NCBI RefSeq assembly: GCF_022810405.1
Contig: NZ_JALGQE010000003.1
Coordinates: 62,001 to 126,000 of the forward strand
Direction of reading: 5' to 3'
DNA from: Rhodococcus sp. ARC_M5
GTDB lineage: Bacteria > Actinomycetota > Actinomycetes > Mycobacteriales > Mycobacteriaceae
DNA: 64,000 bases
Below are positions 1-7,912 of the stretch, piece after piece. A program made the translations under genes and the position numbers. How positions within the stretch are numbered: position 1 is the first letter of the stretch; each line of letters opens with the position of its first letter. The notes under the pieces are model-generated. The model saw only the letters and a list, made by a program, of their open reading frames with translations. It made no database searches and had not been told where the DNA came from.

Positions 1-304
1 CGACGAATCCCGGGACGAGAATGTCCGGCTGGGCCCAGTCCGTGCCGGCGAACAGCCCGGCCTTCTCCAGCGTCGCAGCGCGCTCACGAATTGCGTGACA
101 ACCCCCGGTTTGCAACAACACTCGATGCAAGGCGTCGAGAACTCGTCGCACCTTCGTGCTCTTGCTGAACTCAGGTGCATCGGCCAAGGCATGCGTCGCA
201 TGGTCGAGTTGCGCCAGCCGCGACGCCAGAGCCTTGTCGACCGGTGCGGGCTCATCCATCGTCTGCGACGGCGGGTCGGTGTCGTTCCCGAGTTGTTGCC
301 TCAC
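1..304 (-). CDS. Partial hypothetical protein, translationally coupled to the upstream ATP-grasp gene
   Basis: An open frame runs on the minus strand from a GTG at 304 off the left edge of the window; an in-frame ATG lies at 259. The GTG overlaps the TGA stop of the ATP-grasp gene in a GTGA arrangement, so the two are probably translated together. About 100 residues are visible: a polar, charged N-terminus followed by a largely helical stretch with LDALHRVLLQTGG. I do not recognise a family. Coupling suggests that it acts with the ATP-grasp ligase, but that is inference. Confidence 0.6.
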   Translation of the reverse strand, partial: MRQQLGNDTDPPSQTMDEPAPVDKALASRLAQLDHATHALADAPEFSKSTKVRRVLDALHRVLLQTGGCHAIRERAATLEKAGLFAGTDWAQPDILVPGFV

Positions 305-1542
305 ACGTAGAAGTCCAGTTCTTCCTGATGCTTCAGCAGGTCACGCATGACGTAGGTATCCTCGCCGAAGAAGTACAGCAGTCCCCAGTGGGTACCGAAT
401 GCCGTTCTCTTGGTGACGGTTTCCTCGACGGGTGCCGACAGGTCGTTGGTCTCGTAGTAGTCGTGCCCGGTCGTCTCCTCCGGAATCTGCAGTTGGCTCA
501 CGACGCGGCGTCGGGGGTAGACGCCGAAACATCCGGCGACACCGGTGGCATCGACAACCTCCCGCGGGAAGAAGGCGTCGATTTCCTCCTCGGTGGTCTT
601 CGGATCGAACGCCAACGCCAGGCCCTGGTAGGCGTTGAATCCGTAGGCCCGCTCGAGGAGCTCGAACACCTTGAAACCCGGTGGGCGGTAAGCCACTTCA
701 CCGAAGTACATTTCACCGTCACTGGTGACGAAGTACTCCGGGTGAATGAACCCGAACTCGATGTCGAAGGTCTTGATCAGCTTCTCGATCTGCACCGTGA
801 TCTGCTCGCGGTACTTCTCGAGTTCCGGCGTCGCGGGAACGAACACCGAGTATCCGAGGGTCACGTACTCGGAGATGTTGAGGAACTTGATCTTGCCGTT
901 GTGGATCCACGCTTCCACGGCGAACTCCCAGCCGTCGAGGTGCGATTCCATCAGTGCCGGGAATTCCTCGTCGGGAATGGAGTCGACCTCGTCCGGAGTG
1001 CGAATGACGCGGTGGCCGAGGCAGCCTGCTTTGTCGAATGCCTTGACATGGATGGGATCGTTCGGATCGCCGTCGAGCTTGAGCAGGGTCTGGTTCACCC
1101 GCTTGAGGAATCGGATGACGTCCTCGCGGTCGTGCGCCTCCTCGAAGATGCCGACGCGGATTCCGCCGAGCTGAGCGCGACGCTTCATCAAGGACTTGTC
1201 GCGCAGCAGCATTGCCTGCCCGAACAGTCGCGGGTTGTCGAGAAGTACAGAATTGATGGCACCGGCCCACTCGACCGTCTCCTCGTAGAGCGGGATCGCG
1301 ACGTCCACACCCTTGGCCTGCAGAGTTTCGGCGATCTCCAGCGATCTGTCGTTGAGTCGCTCGAAATTCCACGGTAGGTAGGGAATGTCGTGCTCGGTGC
1401 AGTACGCCTCGGCCCACTCGGGCGCGACGACGACGTAGCGCCGGTCGAACTTGTCCAGTGCTTCCACTGCGGCCAAACTCCACCCCAGCAGAGCCACGAA
1501 ACCCTTGTTCGGGTCCTTCTCCAGCCTGTCTGGCTGCGCCAT
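301..1542 (-). CDS. ATP-grasp family carboxylate-amine ligase-like protein
   Basis: Predicted cytosolic ATP-grasp enzyme of 413 residues, expected to activate a carboxylate as acyl phosphate and join it to an amine or thiol; the substrate is unknown. The C-terminal half carries the ATP-grasp metal-binding pattern, HPEYFVTSDGEMYFGEVAYR followed by PPG, as in biotin carboxylase-like ligases. The N-terminus looks like a pre-ATP-grasp nucleotide-fold domain. The ATG at 1542 is preferred because AAAGGA lies just upstream; an upstream ATG at 1569 lacks this. The TGA overlaps the GTG of the partial downstream gene. It diverges from a GNAT gene across a palindrome-rich 216-bp region. It is not part of the mys operon, though it is the third ATP-grasp gene within 9 kb. 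Confidence 0.8.
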   Translation of the reverse strand: MAQPDRLEKDPNKGFVALLGWSLAAVEALDKFDRRYVVVAPEWAEAYCTEHDIPYLPWNFERLNDRSLEIAETLQAKGVDVAIPLYEETVEWAGAINSVLLDNPRLFGQAMLLRDKSLMKRRAQLGGIRVGIFEEAHDREDVIRFLKRVNQTLLKLDGDPNDPIHVKAFDKAGCLGHRVIRTPDEVDSIPDEEFPALMESHLDGWEFAVEAWIHNGKIKFLNISEYVTLGYSVFVPATPELEKYREQITVQIEKLIKTFDIEFGFIHPEYFVTSDGEMYFGEVAYRPPGFKVFELLERAYGFNAYQGLALAFDPKTTEEEIDAFFPREVVDATGVAGCFGVYPRRRVVSQLQIPEETTGHDYYETNDLSAPVEETVTKRTAFGTHWGLLYFFGEDTYVMRDLLKHQEELDFYV

Positions 1543-1673
1543 GAAGTTCCTTTCCCTTCGATGATTCATCGGTCGAGGTCCTTCGCTCCACCGTACAGAG
1601 GCGCTATCGGCTGCTCGGCACCGCTGTGTGTGACGGTCGATCTCGAACCCGCCGTACGCAGGTGTTCAGTACT

Positions 1674-1717
1674 GTTCACGATCGACAGATATCCGCAGAT
1701 CGTGCACGATCGTGAAC
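1674..1717. promoter_or_regulatory. Nested palindromes in the divergent ATP-grasp/GNAT promoter region
   Basis: GTTCACGATCG at 1674-1684 is repeated inverted as CGATCGTGAAC at 1707-1717, a perfect 11-bp repeat. The right arm overlaps the perfect palindrome GATCGTGCACGATC at 1698-1711. A further TGTTCA at 1663-1668 precedes the left arm. The position between divergent genes suggests an operator for an unidentified regulator. A DNA or RNA hairpin is the alternative. Confidence 0.45.
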
Positions 1718-1758
1718 GGTGAGGTGCGGTTCGCGCCCACGACGAGCGAGGAGGACGG

Positions 1759-2100
1759 ATGACGGTCGACAAAACCGGTGCCGAGGTCGAGATCTCCGAA
1801 CAGGCGGACCGTTTCACCGTGTCGGTGGACGGCGCACAGGTCGGGTTCACCGAGTTCGTCGACGACGAACACGGCAGACGCATCTTCTTCCACACCGAGG
1901 TCGACGCGGCCTACGGCGGACGTGGTCTGGCAACGATTCTGGTGCAGGAGGCGCTCGACGCCACCCGCGCAGACGCCAGGCGAATCGTTCCGATCTGCGA
2001 ACTGGTTGCGGCCTTCGTGGGCAAACATTCGGAGTACGAGGACAGCGTGGAGCAGCCCACCGACGAGATCCGGCAGTGGCTGGCCGACCGACAGGGCTGA
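1759..2100 (+). CDS. Small GNAT family N-acetyltransferase
   Basis: 113-residue protein resembling the minimal YjdJ-type GNAT fold. The segment YGGRGLATILVQEALD (about residues 54-69) matches the acetyl-CoA-binding motif R/Q-x-x-G-x-G/A of GNAT enzymes, and VPICELVAAFVGKH fits the C-terminal conserved strand and helix. The ATG at 1759 has GAGGA upstream at suitable spacing. The likely role is acetyl transfer from acetyl-CoA to a small amine or protein N-terminus; the acceptor cannot be read from sequence. It is divergent from the ATP-grasp gene and lies about 80 bp ahead of the pirin gene on the same strand, with a palindrome between them. Confidence 0.8.
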   Translation: MTVDKTGAEVEISEQADRFTVSVDGAQVGFTEFVDDEHGRRIFFHTEVDAAYGGRGLATILVQEALDATRADARRIVPICELVAAFVGKHSEYEDSVEQPTDEIRQWLADRQG

Positions 2101-2143
2101 ACACGGGAATACGGTCGGCGCTCGTCCCGTTGGACTCGGTACA

Positions 2144-2163
2144 GTAGTTGCACAGTCAACTAC
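2144..2163. promoter_or_regulatory. MarR-like palindromic operator upstream of the pirin gene
   Basis: GTAGTTG-n6-CAACTAC is a perfect 7-bp inverted repeat ending 19 bp before the pirin start codon. Size, symmetry and the TAGTTG/CAACTA half-sites resemble sites bound by MarR-family repressors that sense phenolic or electrophilic compounds. No MarR gene is adjacent; the only MarR gene in the window lies near 38 kb. Confidence 0.5.
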
Positions 2164-2182
2164 ATTGCCGAAAGGGACGATG

Positions 2183-3118
2183 ATGCCTGCAGTGACGGTC
2201 GACAACATTCTCGAGTTGCCCCGAATCCCCATGCCCGACGCCACCGCGGTCCCTCGGCCGGTTCGGTCCGTCACGACGGCACCGACGGGCTACGAGGGTG
2301 AGGGCTTTCCGGTCCGTCGAGCGTTCGCCGGACTGGACATGACGTCCCTCGACCCGTTCATTCACATGGATCAGATGGGTGAGGTGAATTACGCGCCCGG
2401 TGAGCCGAAGGGAACGCCGTGGCATCCGCACCGCGGATTCGAGACGGTCACCTACATGATCGACGGCATCATGGAGCACAAGGACTCTCACGGCGGCGGC
2501 GGAATCATCAGCGGTGGCGACACCCAGTGGATGACGGCGGGTGGTGGCATTCTGCACATCGAGGCCCCGCCGGAGTATCTGGTGCTGTCCGGCGGGCTGT
2601 TCCACGGTGTGCAGCTCTGGGTAAATCTGCCGCGCGAGAACAAGATGGCGCACCCGCGTTATCAGGACATCACCGGGAGCAAGGTGGCGTTGGCGTCGAG
2701 TCCCGACGGCGGTGCCTTGGTGCGCGTCATCGCCGGTGAGATCGCGGGTCTGCAGGGACCTGGGTCCACATACACTCCGATAGCGCTCTCGCACAGCACG
2801 ATCGCACCGGGCGCGGAGTTGACGCTGCCGTGGAATCGTGAATTCAACGCACTCATCTACGTTCTCGCGGGCGAGGGAACGGTGGGTGCCGAGAAGCATC
2901 CGATACGGATGGGACAGACGGCGTTGTTCGGCCGCGGCGACACGATCGAGATGTCCGCGTCGGCGGTGGGGGAGTCGCTGGAGGTGTTCGTTCTCGGTGG
3001 CAAGCCGATTCGGGAACCCGTCGCGATGGCAGGCCCGTTCGTGATGAACACCAAGTCCGAGGTGCTGCAGGCGTTCGAGGACTACCAGGCCGGCCGGCTC
3101 GGAGTTCCCGTCGAGTGA
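2183..3118 (+). CDS. Pirin family protein
   Basis: 311-residue bicupin of the pirin family, cytosolic, expected to bind one metal ion in the N-terminal cupin. The pirin signature is clear: FIHMDQMGEV, then TPWHPHRGFETVTYMIDG with the metal-binding histidines, and GGDTQWMTAGGGILHIE. The C-terminal cupin ends in VFVLGGKPIREPVAMAGPFV, usual for pirins. Two adjacent ATGs (2180, 2183) follow AAAGGG; the second has the better spacing. Bacterial pirins include quercetin 2,3-dioxygenase-like enzymes and regulators of central metabolism, so the exact activity is open. The upstream palindrome suggests inducible control. Confidence 0.92.
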   Translation: MPAVTVDNILELPRIPMPDATAVPRPVRSVTTAPTGYEGEGFPVRRAFAGLDMTSLDPFIHMDQMGEVNYAPGEPKGTPWHPHRGFETVTYMIDGIMEHKDSHGGGGIISGGDTQWMTAGGGILHIEAPPEYLVLSGGLFHGVQLWVNLPRENKMAHPRYQDITGSKVALASSPDGGALVRVIAGEIAGLQGPGSTYTPIALSHSTIAPGAELTLPWNREFNALIYVLAGEGTVGAEKHPIRMGQTALFGRGDTIEMSASAVGESLEVFVLGGKPIREPVAMAGPFVMNTKSEVLQAFEDYQAGRLGVPVE

Positions 3119-3146
3119 TCGTCTCGGCCGTGCGACGATCTCCCGC

Positions 3147-3722
3147 ATGAGCGACGCAGAACCCCGTATTCGTAGAACACGGCTGTATCGCCGATTGGTC
3201 ACCCGCGCGGACGGTCCGCTCGAGCCCGCGCGGGCGGCCAGGAGGCTTTCGGCCTACGTCTACGGGAACATTCTGGTCCTCGCGGCGGTCGCGGCGTCGA
3301 CGCCCGGTTCGATCGAGCACGGAACGGCTGTTGTGCTGGTTCTGGGCACTGCGGTGACGACTTTTCTGGCGCACGTGTTCGCGGATTTCGTCGCAAGCAG
3401 TCAGATTCCCGAAGCGCACGGTGATGCGACCGACGAGCAACGCACGTTCGAAGCCGTCGAGGAACTTCGTGATGCAGTCCCCATCCTGAGTTCCGGTACC
3501 GTCCCTGCACTGATGCTGGCCCTCGGTTGGTTGTCGGTGCTTCCTGGCCAGTGGTCGGAGCTGCTGGCCGGTGTCGTCATCGTGGTGCGCATCGCCACTA
3601 TTCAGATGGTCACGGAGCGAATTCGTGGGAACTCGTTGACCTTCCGCGCATTTCTGGGTGGGTTGGCCACCGCGGCGGTTGCGGCACTGATCGTCTTGGC
3701 GAAGGTCTTTCTGGGGCACTAG
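3147..3722 (+). CDS. Actinobacterial integral membrane protein of unknown function
   Basis: 191-residue protein with a basic N-terminal segment (RIRRTRLYRRL) and about four hydrophobic helices: LSAYVYGNILVLAAVAAS, VVLVLGTAVTTFLAHVFADF, VPALMLALGWLSVLP and a C-terminal pair ending in AAVAALIVLAKVFLGH. I recognise no catalytic motif. Start ATG 3147 lies 28 bp after the pirin stop, so it may be co-transcribed with pirin. The stop region overlaps the convergent DAPG-hydrolase-like gene by four bases. Confidence 0.7.
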   Translation: MSDAEPRIRRTRLYRRLVTRADGPLEPARAARRLSAYVYGNILVLAAVAASTPGSIEHGTAVVLVLGTAVTTFLAHVFADFVASSQIPEAHGDATDEQRTFEAVEELRDAVPILSSGTVPALMLALGWLSVLPGQWSELLAGVVIVVRIATIQMVTERIRGNSLTFRAFLGGLATAAVAALIVLAKVFLGH

Positions 3723-4651
3723 CTCCCGAACTCGGCGTACAACTCCGGCAGGAAGCCCGCGAGGTGGTTCATCTCCTGCCCGCAGTGCAGCATCAGTTCT
3801 CGGGCGAGATCGAGCCCGAGTACGAGGTCGGTGGGGTCCACCGACGCGCCGCGTTGGACGGCGCACGCGGCCTGCTTCACGTCCGGCACGCGCAGTCCTC
3901 GCAGGTTCAGGTGGAAACGGCTCCGCATCTCGGCACCGCCGGCGACGGGTCGGACCTGGTGGGCCAACCAGCCCAGGTCCACCGGTGCGATGGAGCTGCC
4001 TACTCTGCCGAACACGATCGTCTGGTCTGCGGGAACGTCGAAGCCGTGCGCAATCGGATCGCGAAAGCCGATACCCAACTGCTGCAGCTTCGGCCCGACG
4101 TATTCGTCCACGAAGGTCGTGTTGCCGATGTATTTGGCCTTGTCGGGTATGTCGAGTGCAGTTCGATCGTCGGCCAGCGCGGCATACAGATGGGCATCGG
4201 GATGCCACAGTTTGTAGCGCGCGGCCTCGGTGGAATGCCAGCCGAACCACCAGTCCCACATGGCCGCCGTCACGCGTGGCATCACCGTACGGACCGCCAC
4301 GAATGTCACTCCGTCCGCGCGTCGGCCGTATCCGGTCTCGACCGCGGAGTAGCCGGTGGGTGCGAGATCTGTTGTGATCGAGTCGAATTCGGGAACCGAG
4401 TCGGGCGCGAGTGCAGGTCCGGCGTAGGCCTCGGTGACGGCTTCCTGTGCGGGAGTGGTTCGCTGCGCCATGAACCGTGCATAGGGCCGTTCTCTGTCGG
4501 TGTCGCGATAGCCCTGATAGCGCTCGCCGCACCCGGTACTCGAACCGGTCGTGGGAGACGCTGCGGCCGTGGCGACCGGACCGACGACGGCTGCGGTGGC
4601 CGCGGCTGCTGCTCCCATGATGATCTGGCGTCGGGTCGGTCCTCTGCTCAC
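3719..4651 (-). CDS. Tat-exported DAPG hydrolase (PhlG)-like protein
   Basis: 310 residues. The N-terminus is a twin-arginine signal (TRRQIIMG, then an Ala-rich hydrophobic core and an Ala-x-Ala-like site around residue 30), so export is expected. The mature part resembles the 2,4-diacetylphloroglucinol hydrolase fold, a zinc-dependent carbon-carbon hydrolase: WDWWFGWHSTEAARYKLWHP, and near the C-terminus LMLHCGQEMNHLAGFLPELY, supplying His and Glu residues typical of its zinc site. Characterised PhlG is cytosolic, so a Tat signal is unusual. The substrate is unknown. It diverges from a TetR regulator across 80 bp holding a palindrome, consistent with repression relieved by an aromatic ligand. 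Confidence 0.72.
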   Translation of the reverse strand: MSRGPTRRQIIMGAAAAATAAVVGPVATAAASPTTGSSTGCGERYQGYRDTDRERPYARFMAQRTTPAQEAVTEAYAGPALAPDSVPEFDSITTDLAPTGYSAVETGYGRRADGVTFVAVRTVMPRVTAAMWDWWFGWHSTEAARYKLWHPDAHLYAALADDRTALDIPDKAKYIGNTTFVDEYVGPKLQQLGIGFRDPIAHGFDVPADQTIVFGRVGSSIAPVDLGWLAHQVRPVAGGAEMRSRFHLNLRGLRVPDVKQAACAVQRGASVDPTDLVLGLDLARELMLHCGQEMNHLAGFLPELYAEFGS

Positions 4652-4663
4652 TCATCCACCACT

Positions 4664-4679
4664 CTCAACAGAAGTTGAG
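4664..4679. promoter_or_regulatory. Candidate TetR operator in the divergent promoter
   Basis: CTCAAC-AGAA-GTTGAG is a perfect 6-bp inverted repeat, 12 bp upstream of the DAPG-hydrolase-like gene and 52 bp upstream of the tetR start. Its place between a TetR gene and its divergent neighbour makes it the best candidate for that repressor's site. Confidence 0.5.
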
Positions 4680-4731
4680 GATAATGTGCAGAATCGTCGG
4701 CTGTCAATGGCCGGGCACTACACTGCGCGGT

Positions 4732-5376
4732 ATGAGTCCGGCACACCCCAAGGACGACGAATCACGAGTGCGGCGGCGCGACGAGATCGCGACGGCAGCG
4801 ATCGAGGTGCTGGCCACCAAAGGTTTCCGTGGCCTGACCCACCGCGCGGTGGACGCGGCCGCGGGACTGGGGCCCGGGTCGGTCAACTACCACGCGCCCA
4901 CTCGAAGTCGGCTGCTGCACCTGGCTCTCGGCCAGTTGTTCGCTCGCGACTTCGAGATCGCCGGAGCGACCTTCGGCAGTCTCGTCGATGTCAAACCGCT
5001 GACCGTGGACGTCGTGGTGGCTCGGATCGTCGACTTCATCGAGGCGATGACGACCGGCGAGGCCGCAAAACGAGTGATCGCTCGCAGCATCATGCTGGGC
5101 GAGGCGCAGCACGACGCCGAGGTTCGCGAGCTGTTCGACACTCAGCGCGGTGCCTTCGTCACCTACACCCAGTGGATCGTCGCCGCACTCGACTCCGAGG
5201 ACCCACAGTCGGAAGCAGAAACTCTGGTGGTGATGATCGAGGGTCTGATTCAGCGGCAAGTGCTCATCGGGTCTCGCCTGCCCCGGTCTTTCGTGGAGCA
5301 GATGCTGCGCACGATCGTGGTGAACTCGCCGCTGATTGCCGATCGGGCACAGGACGGGCGGACATCACCCCAGTAG
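4732..5376 (+). CDS. TetR/AcrR family transcriptional regulator
   Basis: 214 residues. Residues about 10-60 form a TetR DNA-binding domain: RRRDEIATAAIEVLATKGFR followed by GLTHRAVDAAAGLGPGSVNYH. The C-terminal domain is ligand-binding and ends with a helix typical of TetR dimers. Start ATG 4732 gives the normal spacing to the first helix; the frame is open further upstream to 4675 without a better signal. It probably represses itself and the divergent DAPG-hydrolase-like gene. Its 3' end overlaps the convergent DUF1275 gene by 12 bp. Confidence 0.9.
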   Translation: MSPAHPKDDESRVRRRDEIATAAIEVLATKGFRGLTHRAVDAAAGLGPGSVNYHAPTRSRLLHLALGQLFARDFEIAGATFGSLVDVKPLTVDVVVARIVDFIEAMTTGEAAKRVIARSIMLGEAQHDAEVRELFDTQRGAFVTYTQWIVAALDSEDPQSEAETLVVMIEGLIQRQVLIGSRLPRSFVEQMLRTIVVNSPLIADRAQDGRTSPQ

Positions 5377-6090
5377 CGACCGACGCTCGGTGTGGGTGAA
5401 CGTGAAGATCGTTGCGCCGAAGCTGATCAGCGCGGTCAGGAGCAATACCTGCGGGCCGGTGATGACGACGCCGATGAAGGCACCGATCGCGCCACCCAGT
5501 GCGAACGATCCGAGAAGTGCTGTGTAGCAGAGCCAGTCGTAGCGCGTCCCGCCGCCGAACAGGTGCCGCTCGATACCCTGGCCGAGTTTGACCAACGTGC
5601 CGGTGACGTAGCTGAGCGGAATGTACGTCTCTTCCTTCTTCGTGAAGGCGGTGTTCAACGCACCGAGGGCGAACGCCACCAACAGGATCGGGTAGAAGTT
5701 CACGGTCGCCGACGACCAACCGGAGATGGCGATGTCGATCGATCCTGCCGCTGCGAGCGCGACGGTGGTCAGCACGGTTGCCCCGTGCGGATGGTTCGAC
5801 CAGTAGCGACGACGGCAGATGGAGGAGACGACCACGCCGGCCAGGAAAGAGCCCATGAGTGCCAGAGCCGCAATGGGTGAGGCTCCCGGGGTGACCTCCT
5901 TGCCCTCGGGATGCCCGAAGTGCCCGACGACGGCACGTTCGGTGTTGCCGGTCATGAAGGTAACGAAGTAGCCGGCGGAGTGCAGGAAGGCGACTGCGCC
6001 CACCATCCCGGCAAGCCCGGACAGAATCCAGGACAGACGAGCTTCGGCACCGACGGCTGTCTCGCGGCTGATCGTCAATGGGGAAGTCAT
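5365..6090 (-). CDS. YoaK/DUF1275 family membrane protein
   Basis: 241 residues with six or so hydrophobic segments. Family hallmarks are SAGYFVTFMTGNTERAVVG near the N-terminus and ALNTAFTKKEETYIPLSYVTGTLVKLGQGIE in the middle. The function of this family is not established; a transport role is often supposed. The start is set at ATG 6090, after GGAGAATC. It lies on the same strand 50 bp downstream of the dioxygenase that ends the mys operon, so it could be co-transcribed and might handle the product, but a separate promoter in the 50-bp gap is also possible. Confidence 0.85.
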   Translation of the reverse strand: MTSPLTISRETAVGAEARLSWILSGLAGMVGAVAFLHSAGYFVTFMTGNTERAVVGHFGHPEGKEVTPGASPIAALALMGSFLAGVVVSSICRRRYWSNHPHGATVLTTVALAAAGSIDIAISGWSSATVNFYPILLVAFALGALNTAFTKKEETYIPLSYVTGTLVKLGQGIERHLFGGGTRYDWLCYTALLGSFALGGAIGAFIGVVITGPQVLLLTALISFGATIFTFTHTERRSLLG

Positions 6091-6140
6091 GACTCGATTC
6101 TCCTGGGCTGAGGCGAACCGGCAATACTTTGAGTTGTCGG

Positions 6141-6893
6141 TCACATAACCGACGTCGATTCCTCGACGGCCACCATTCCGCGGTGCATCACCCTGTTTCC
6201 TACCACCGCGCTGTGATCGGCTCGATGCATCACACATCTGTTGTCCCACATCACCACGTCGTCGGGTGCCCACGAGTGCCGCAGCAGGTTGTCCTCGTGC
6301 GTGGAGTGCTCGAAGAGGTATCGAATCGTCTCCTGCGCCTCGTCGGCGGACATTCCGCTGATCGCCACGCACCGCGCGGGCGCAGACAGGGCCAATGCGG
6401 TACGCCCGGACACGGGATGCACTGCGAACAAGGGATGTTCGGCGGAGGAATCGGTGTCCGACGCCACCCCGGTCACACGATGCGTCACCATGCGTCCGGC
6501 CAAGTGCGCTTTTCGGTCGTCGGGCAACGTGTCGTAGGCCGCGTACTGGTCGCTGAACAATGTGCTGCCACCGGCCCGCGGTACCTCCACCGCGCGTAAG
6601 GCGGTGTACGCAGGTGGATTCGGAACGTAGGTGGTGTCCACGTGAAAGGTCGATTTCGGAGGTGTCGTTCGGCCGACGTTGCTGATGACGTTCAGGTCGG
6701 GGAATCCCGGCACCGGCGTCTCGCCCTCGGTGAACATCATGTCGCCGAATCGGCGCAGGAACGCGAGAAAGTGCTCGTCGTCCACAGACTGCCGCCGCAG
6801 GATCAGTACGCCGTGTTCGGCCAACAGCATTCGTAGTTCGTCGACCGCGGCCGAGCCCACGTCCAGGTCGTCGATCTCGATTCCCAGCGTCAT
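6141..6893 (-). CDS. TauD/TfdA-family Fe(II)/2-oxoglutarate dioxygenase in the mys operon
   Basis: 250-residue cytosolic non-heme iron dioxygenase. The facial triad is visible: H-x-D in STFHVDTTYV and the distal His in WDNRCVMHRADH; the 2-oxoglutarate-binding Arg is in GNRVMHRGMV. Short N-terminal motifs (MLLAEHGVLILRRQ) are typical of TauD. The ATG overlaps the mysD-like TGA (ATGA), so it is almost certainly the last tailoring gene of that operon. By analogy with cyanobacterial MysH, which is of another Fe/2OG branch, it may oxidise or trim the mycosporine amino acid side chain. That role is inference. Confidence 0.88.
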   Translation of the reverse strand: MTLGIEIDDLDVGSAAVDELRMLLAEHGVLILRRQSVDDEHFLAFLRRFGDMMFTEGETPVPGFPDLNVISNVGRTTPPKSTFHVDTTYVPNPPAYTALRAVEVPRAGGSTLFSDQYAAYDTLPDDRKAHLAGRMVTHRVTGVASDTDSSAEHPLFAVHPVSGRTALALSAPARCVAISGMSADEAQETIRYLFEHSTHEDNLLRHSWAPDDVVMWDNRCVMHRADHSAVVGNRVMHRGMVAVEESTSVM

Positions 6894-7912
6894 GAGGACA
6901 ACTCCTTCACCAACAGTTCGTCGAGCGAGTGTGCGAACAATTCGTCGACGGCGATCCCGGCTGCCGAGGCCATCACAGCGAGCACACTGGACGGGGAGTA
7001 CGAGCAGTAGAGACCGGCTTCGAGAAACCACGGTTCACCGTCGGGGTCGATGCGAAAGTCGAAGAGTCCGTAGTGCCGGCAACCCAGGGCTCGGTAGCAC
7101 GATCGTGCTGCGGCCCAGACCTTCTCGGTGATCGGATCGGAGACGTCCACCATCCACGCCTTGGTCTGCTCCTTCGCGACCAGGTACAGATCTCCGTTCG
7201 AGGTGCGATTCAACTTGTCGGCGCTGGTGCGTATCGACTCGACGGCATACTCCTCCAGGGGAAGACAGATCAGTTCACCGCCTCGTTCGATGATGCCGCA
7301 GCGGACTTCGCGGCCGAGTTCGATGTACGACTCCACCAGCGCCGCGCTCGAATACGTCAGCGCCTCACTCACTGCGCTTGTCAGACGGTCGGATTCGCGA
7401 ACGAGCGTGACGCCCATCGAATTGTCCGAGTCCACGGGTTTGACCACGACCGGCAGATCGACCTCGACGTTCTCGCCGCATCGCACCACAACGCCGTCGG
7501 GAACCGCGACCCCGGCCGCGGCGACGACGGCTCGGGCACGAGCTTTGTCCGCCGTCATCGCCATCACGTCAGGACCGTTGCCCACATACGGCACGCCCAG
7601 CAGGTCGAACAGGCTGCGATACGTCGTCATGCCGGGTAGGCAGAACATCTGCGGCACCATGACGTCGAAGTGCCACGACGATATGACCTCCACTGCCTGC
7701 GTCAACGACATCTGGTGCGCCGCAGCCACACTGGCGGCATCGATGCCGCCGGGGAAACTCCAGAGTCCGCCGGGGGAGACGAACGCGACCTCGAACCGGT
7801 AGGCGGGATCACCACCGAACGCGTCGAGAAAGCCGCCCGCGTACACCCGAGACAGATCGCAGTGGAACTCGTCCACCGAGGATCCGACGAGTACCAGGAC
7901 CGACACGGTCAT
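6890..7912 (-). CDS. mysD: D-Ala-D-Ala ligase-like ATP-grasp enzyme, MysD-like
   Basis: 340 residues. MysD joins a second amino acid to mycosporine-glycine, giving an imino-mycosporine such as shinorine. The protein has the Ddl layout: N-terminal Rossmann-like domain, ATP-grasp core with LPVVVKPVDSDNSMGVTLV, and the metal and substrate segment FRIDPDGEPWFLEAGLYCSY. The Ddl motif E-x-N-T/S-x-P-G is replaced by LEAGLYCSYSP, as expected for MysD-type enzymes that do not make D-Ala-D-Ala. The ATG at 7912 overlaps the mysC stop by one base (TGATG). Which amino acid is added cannot be read from sequence. Confidence 0.82.
   Translation of the reverse strand: MTVSVLVLVGSSVDEFHCDLSRVYAGGFLDAFGGDPAYRFEVAFVSPGGLWSFPGGIDAASVAAAHQMSLTQAVEVISSWHFDVMVPQMFCLPGMTTYRSLFDLLGVPYVGNGPDVMAMTADKARARAVVAAAGVAVPDGVVVRCGENVEVDLPVVVKPVDSDNSMGVTLVRESDRLTSAVSEALTYSSAALVESYIELGREVRCGIIERGGELICLPLEEYAVESIRTSADKLNRTSNGDLYLVAKEQTKAWMVDVSDPITEKVWAAARSCYRALGCRHYGLFDFRIDPDGEPWFLEAGLYCSYSPSSVLAVMASAAGIAVDELFAHSLDELLVKELSS

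Noticed and set aside
301..1542. Including the ATP-grasp gene in the mys operon
   Set aside because: It lies about 4.6 kb beyond the last operon gene, separated by genes on both strands.
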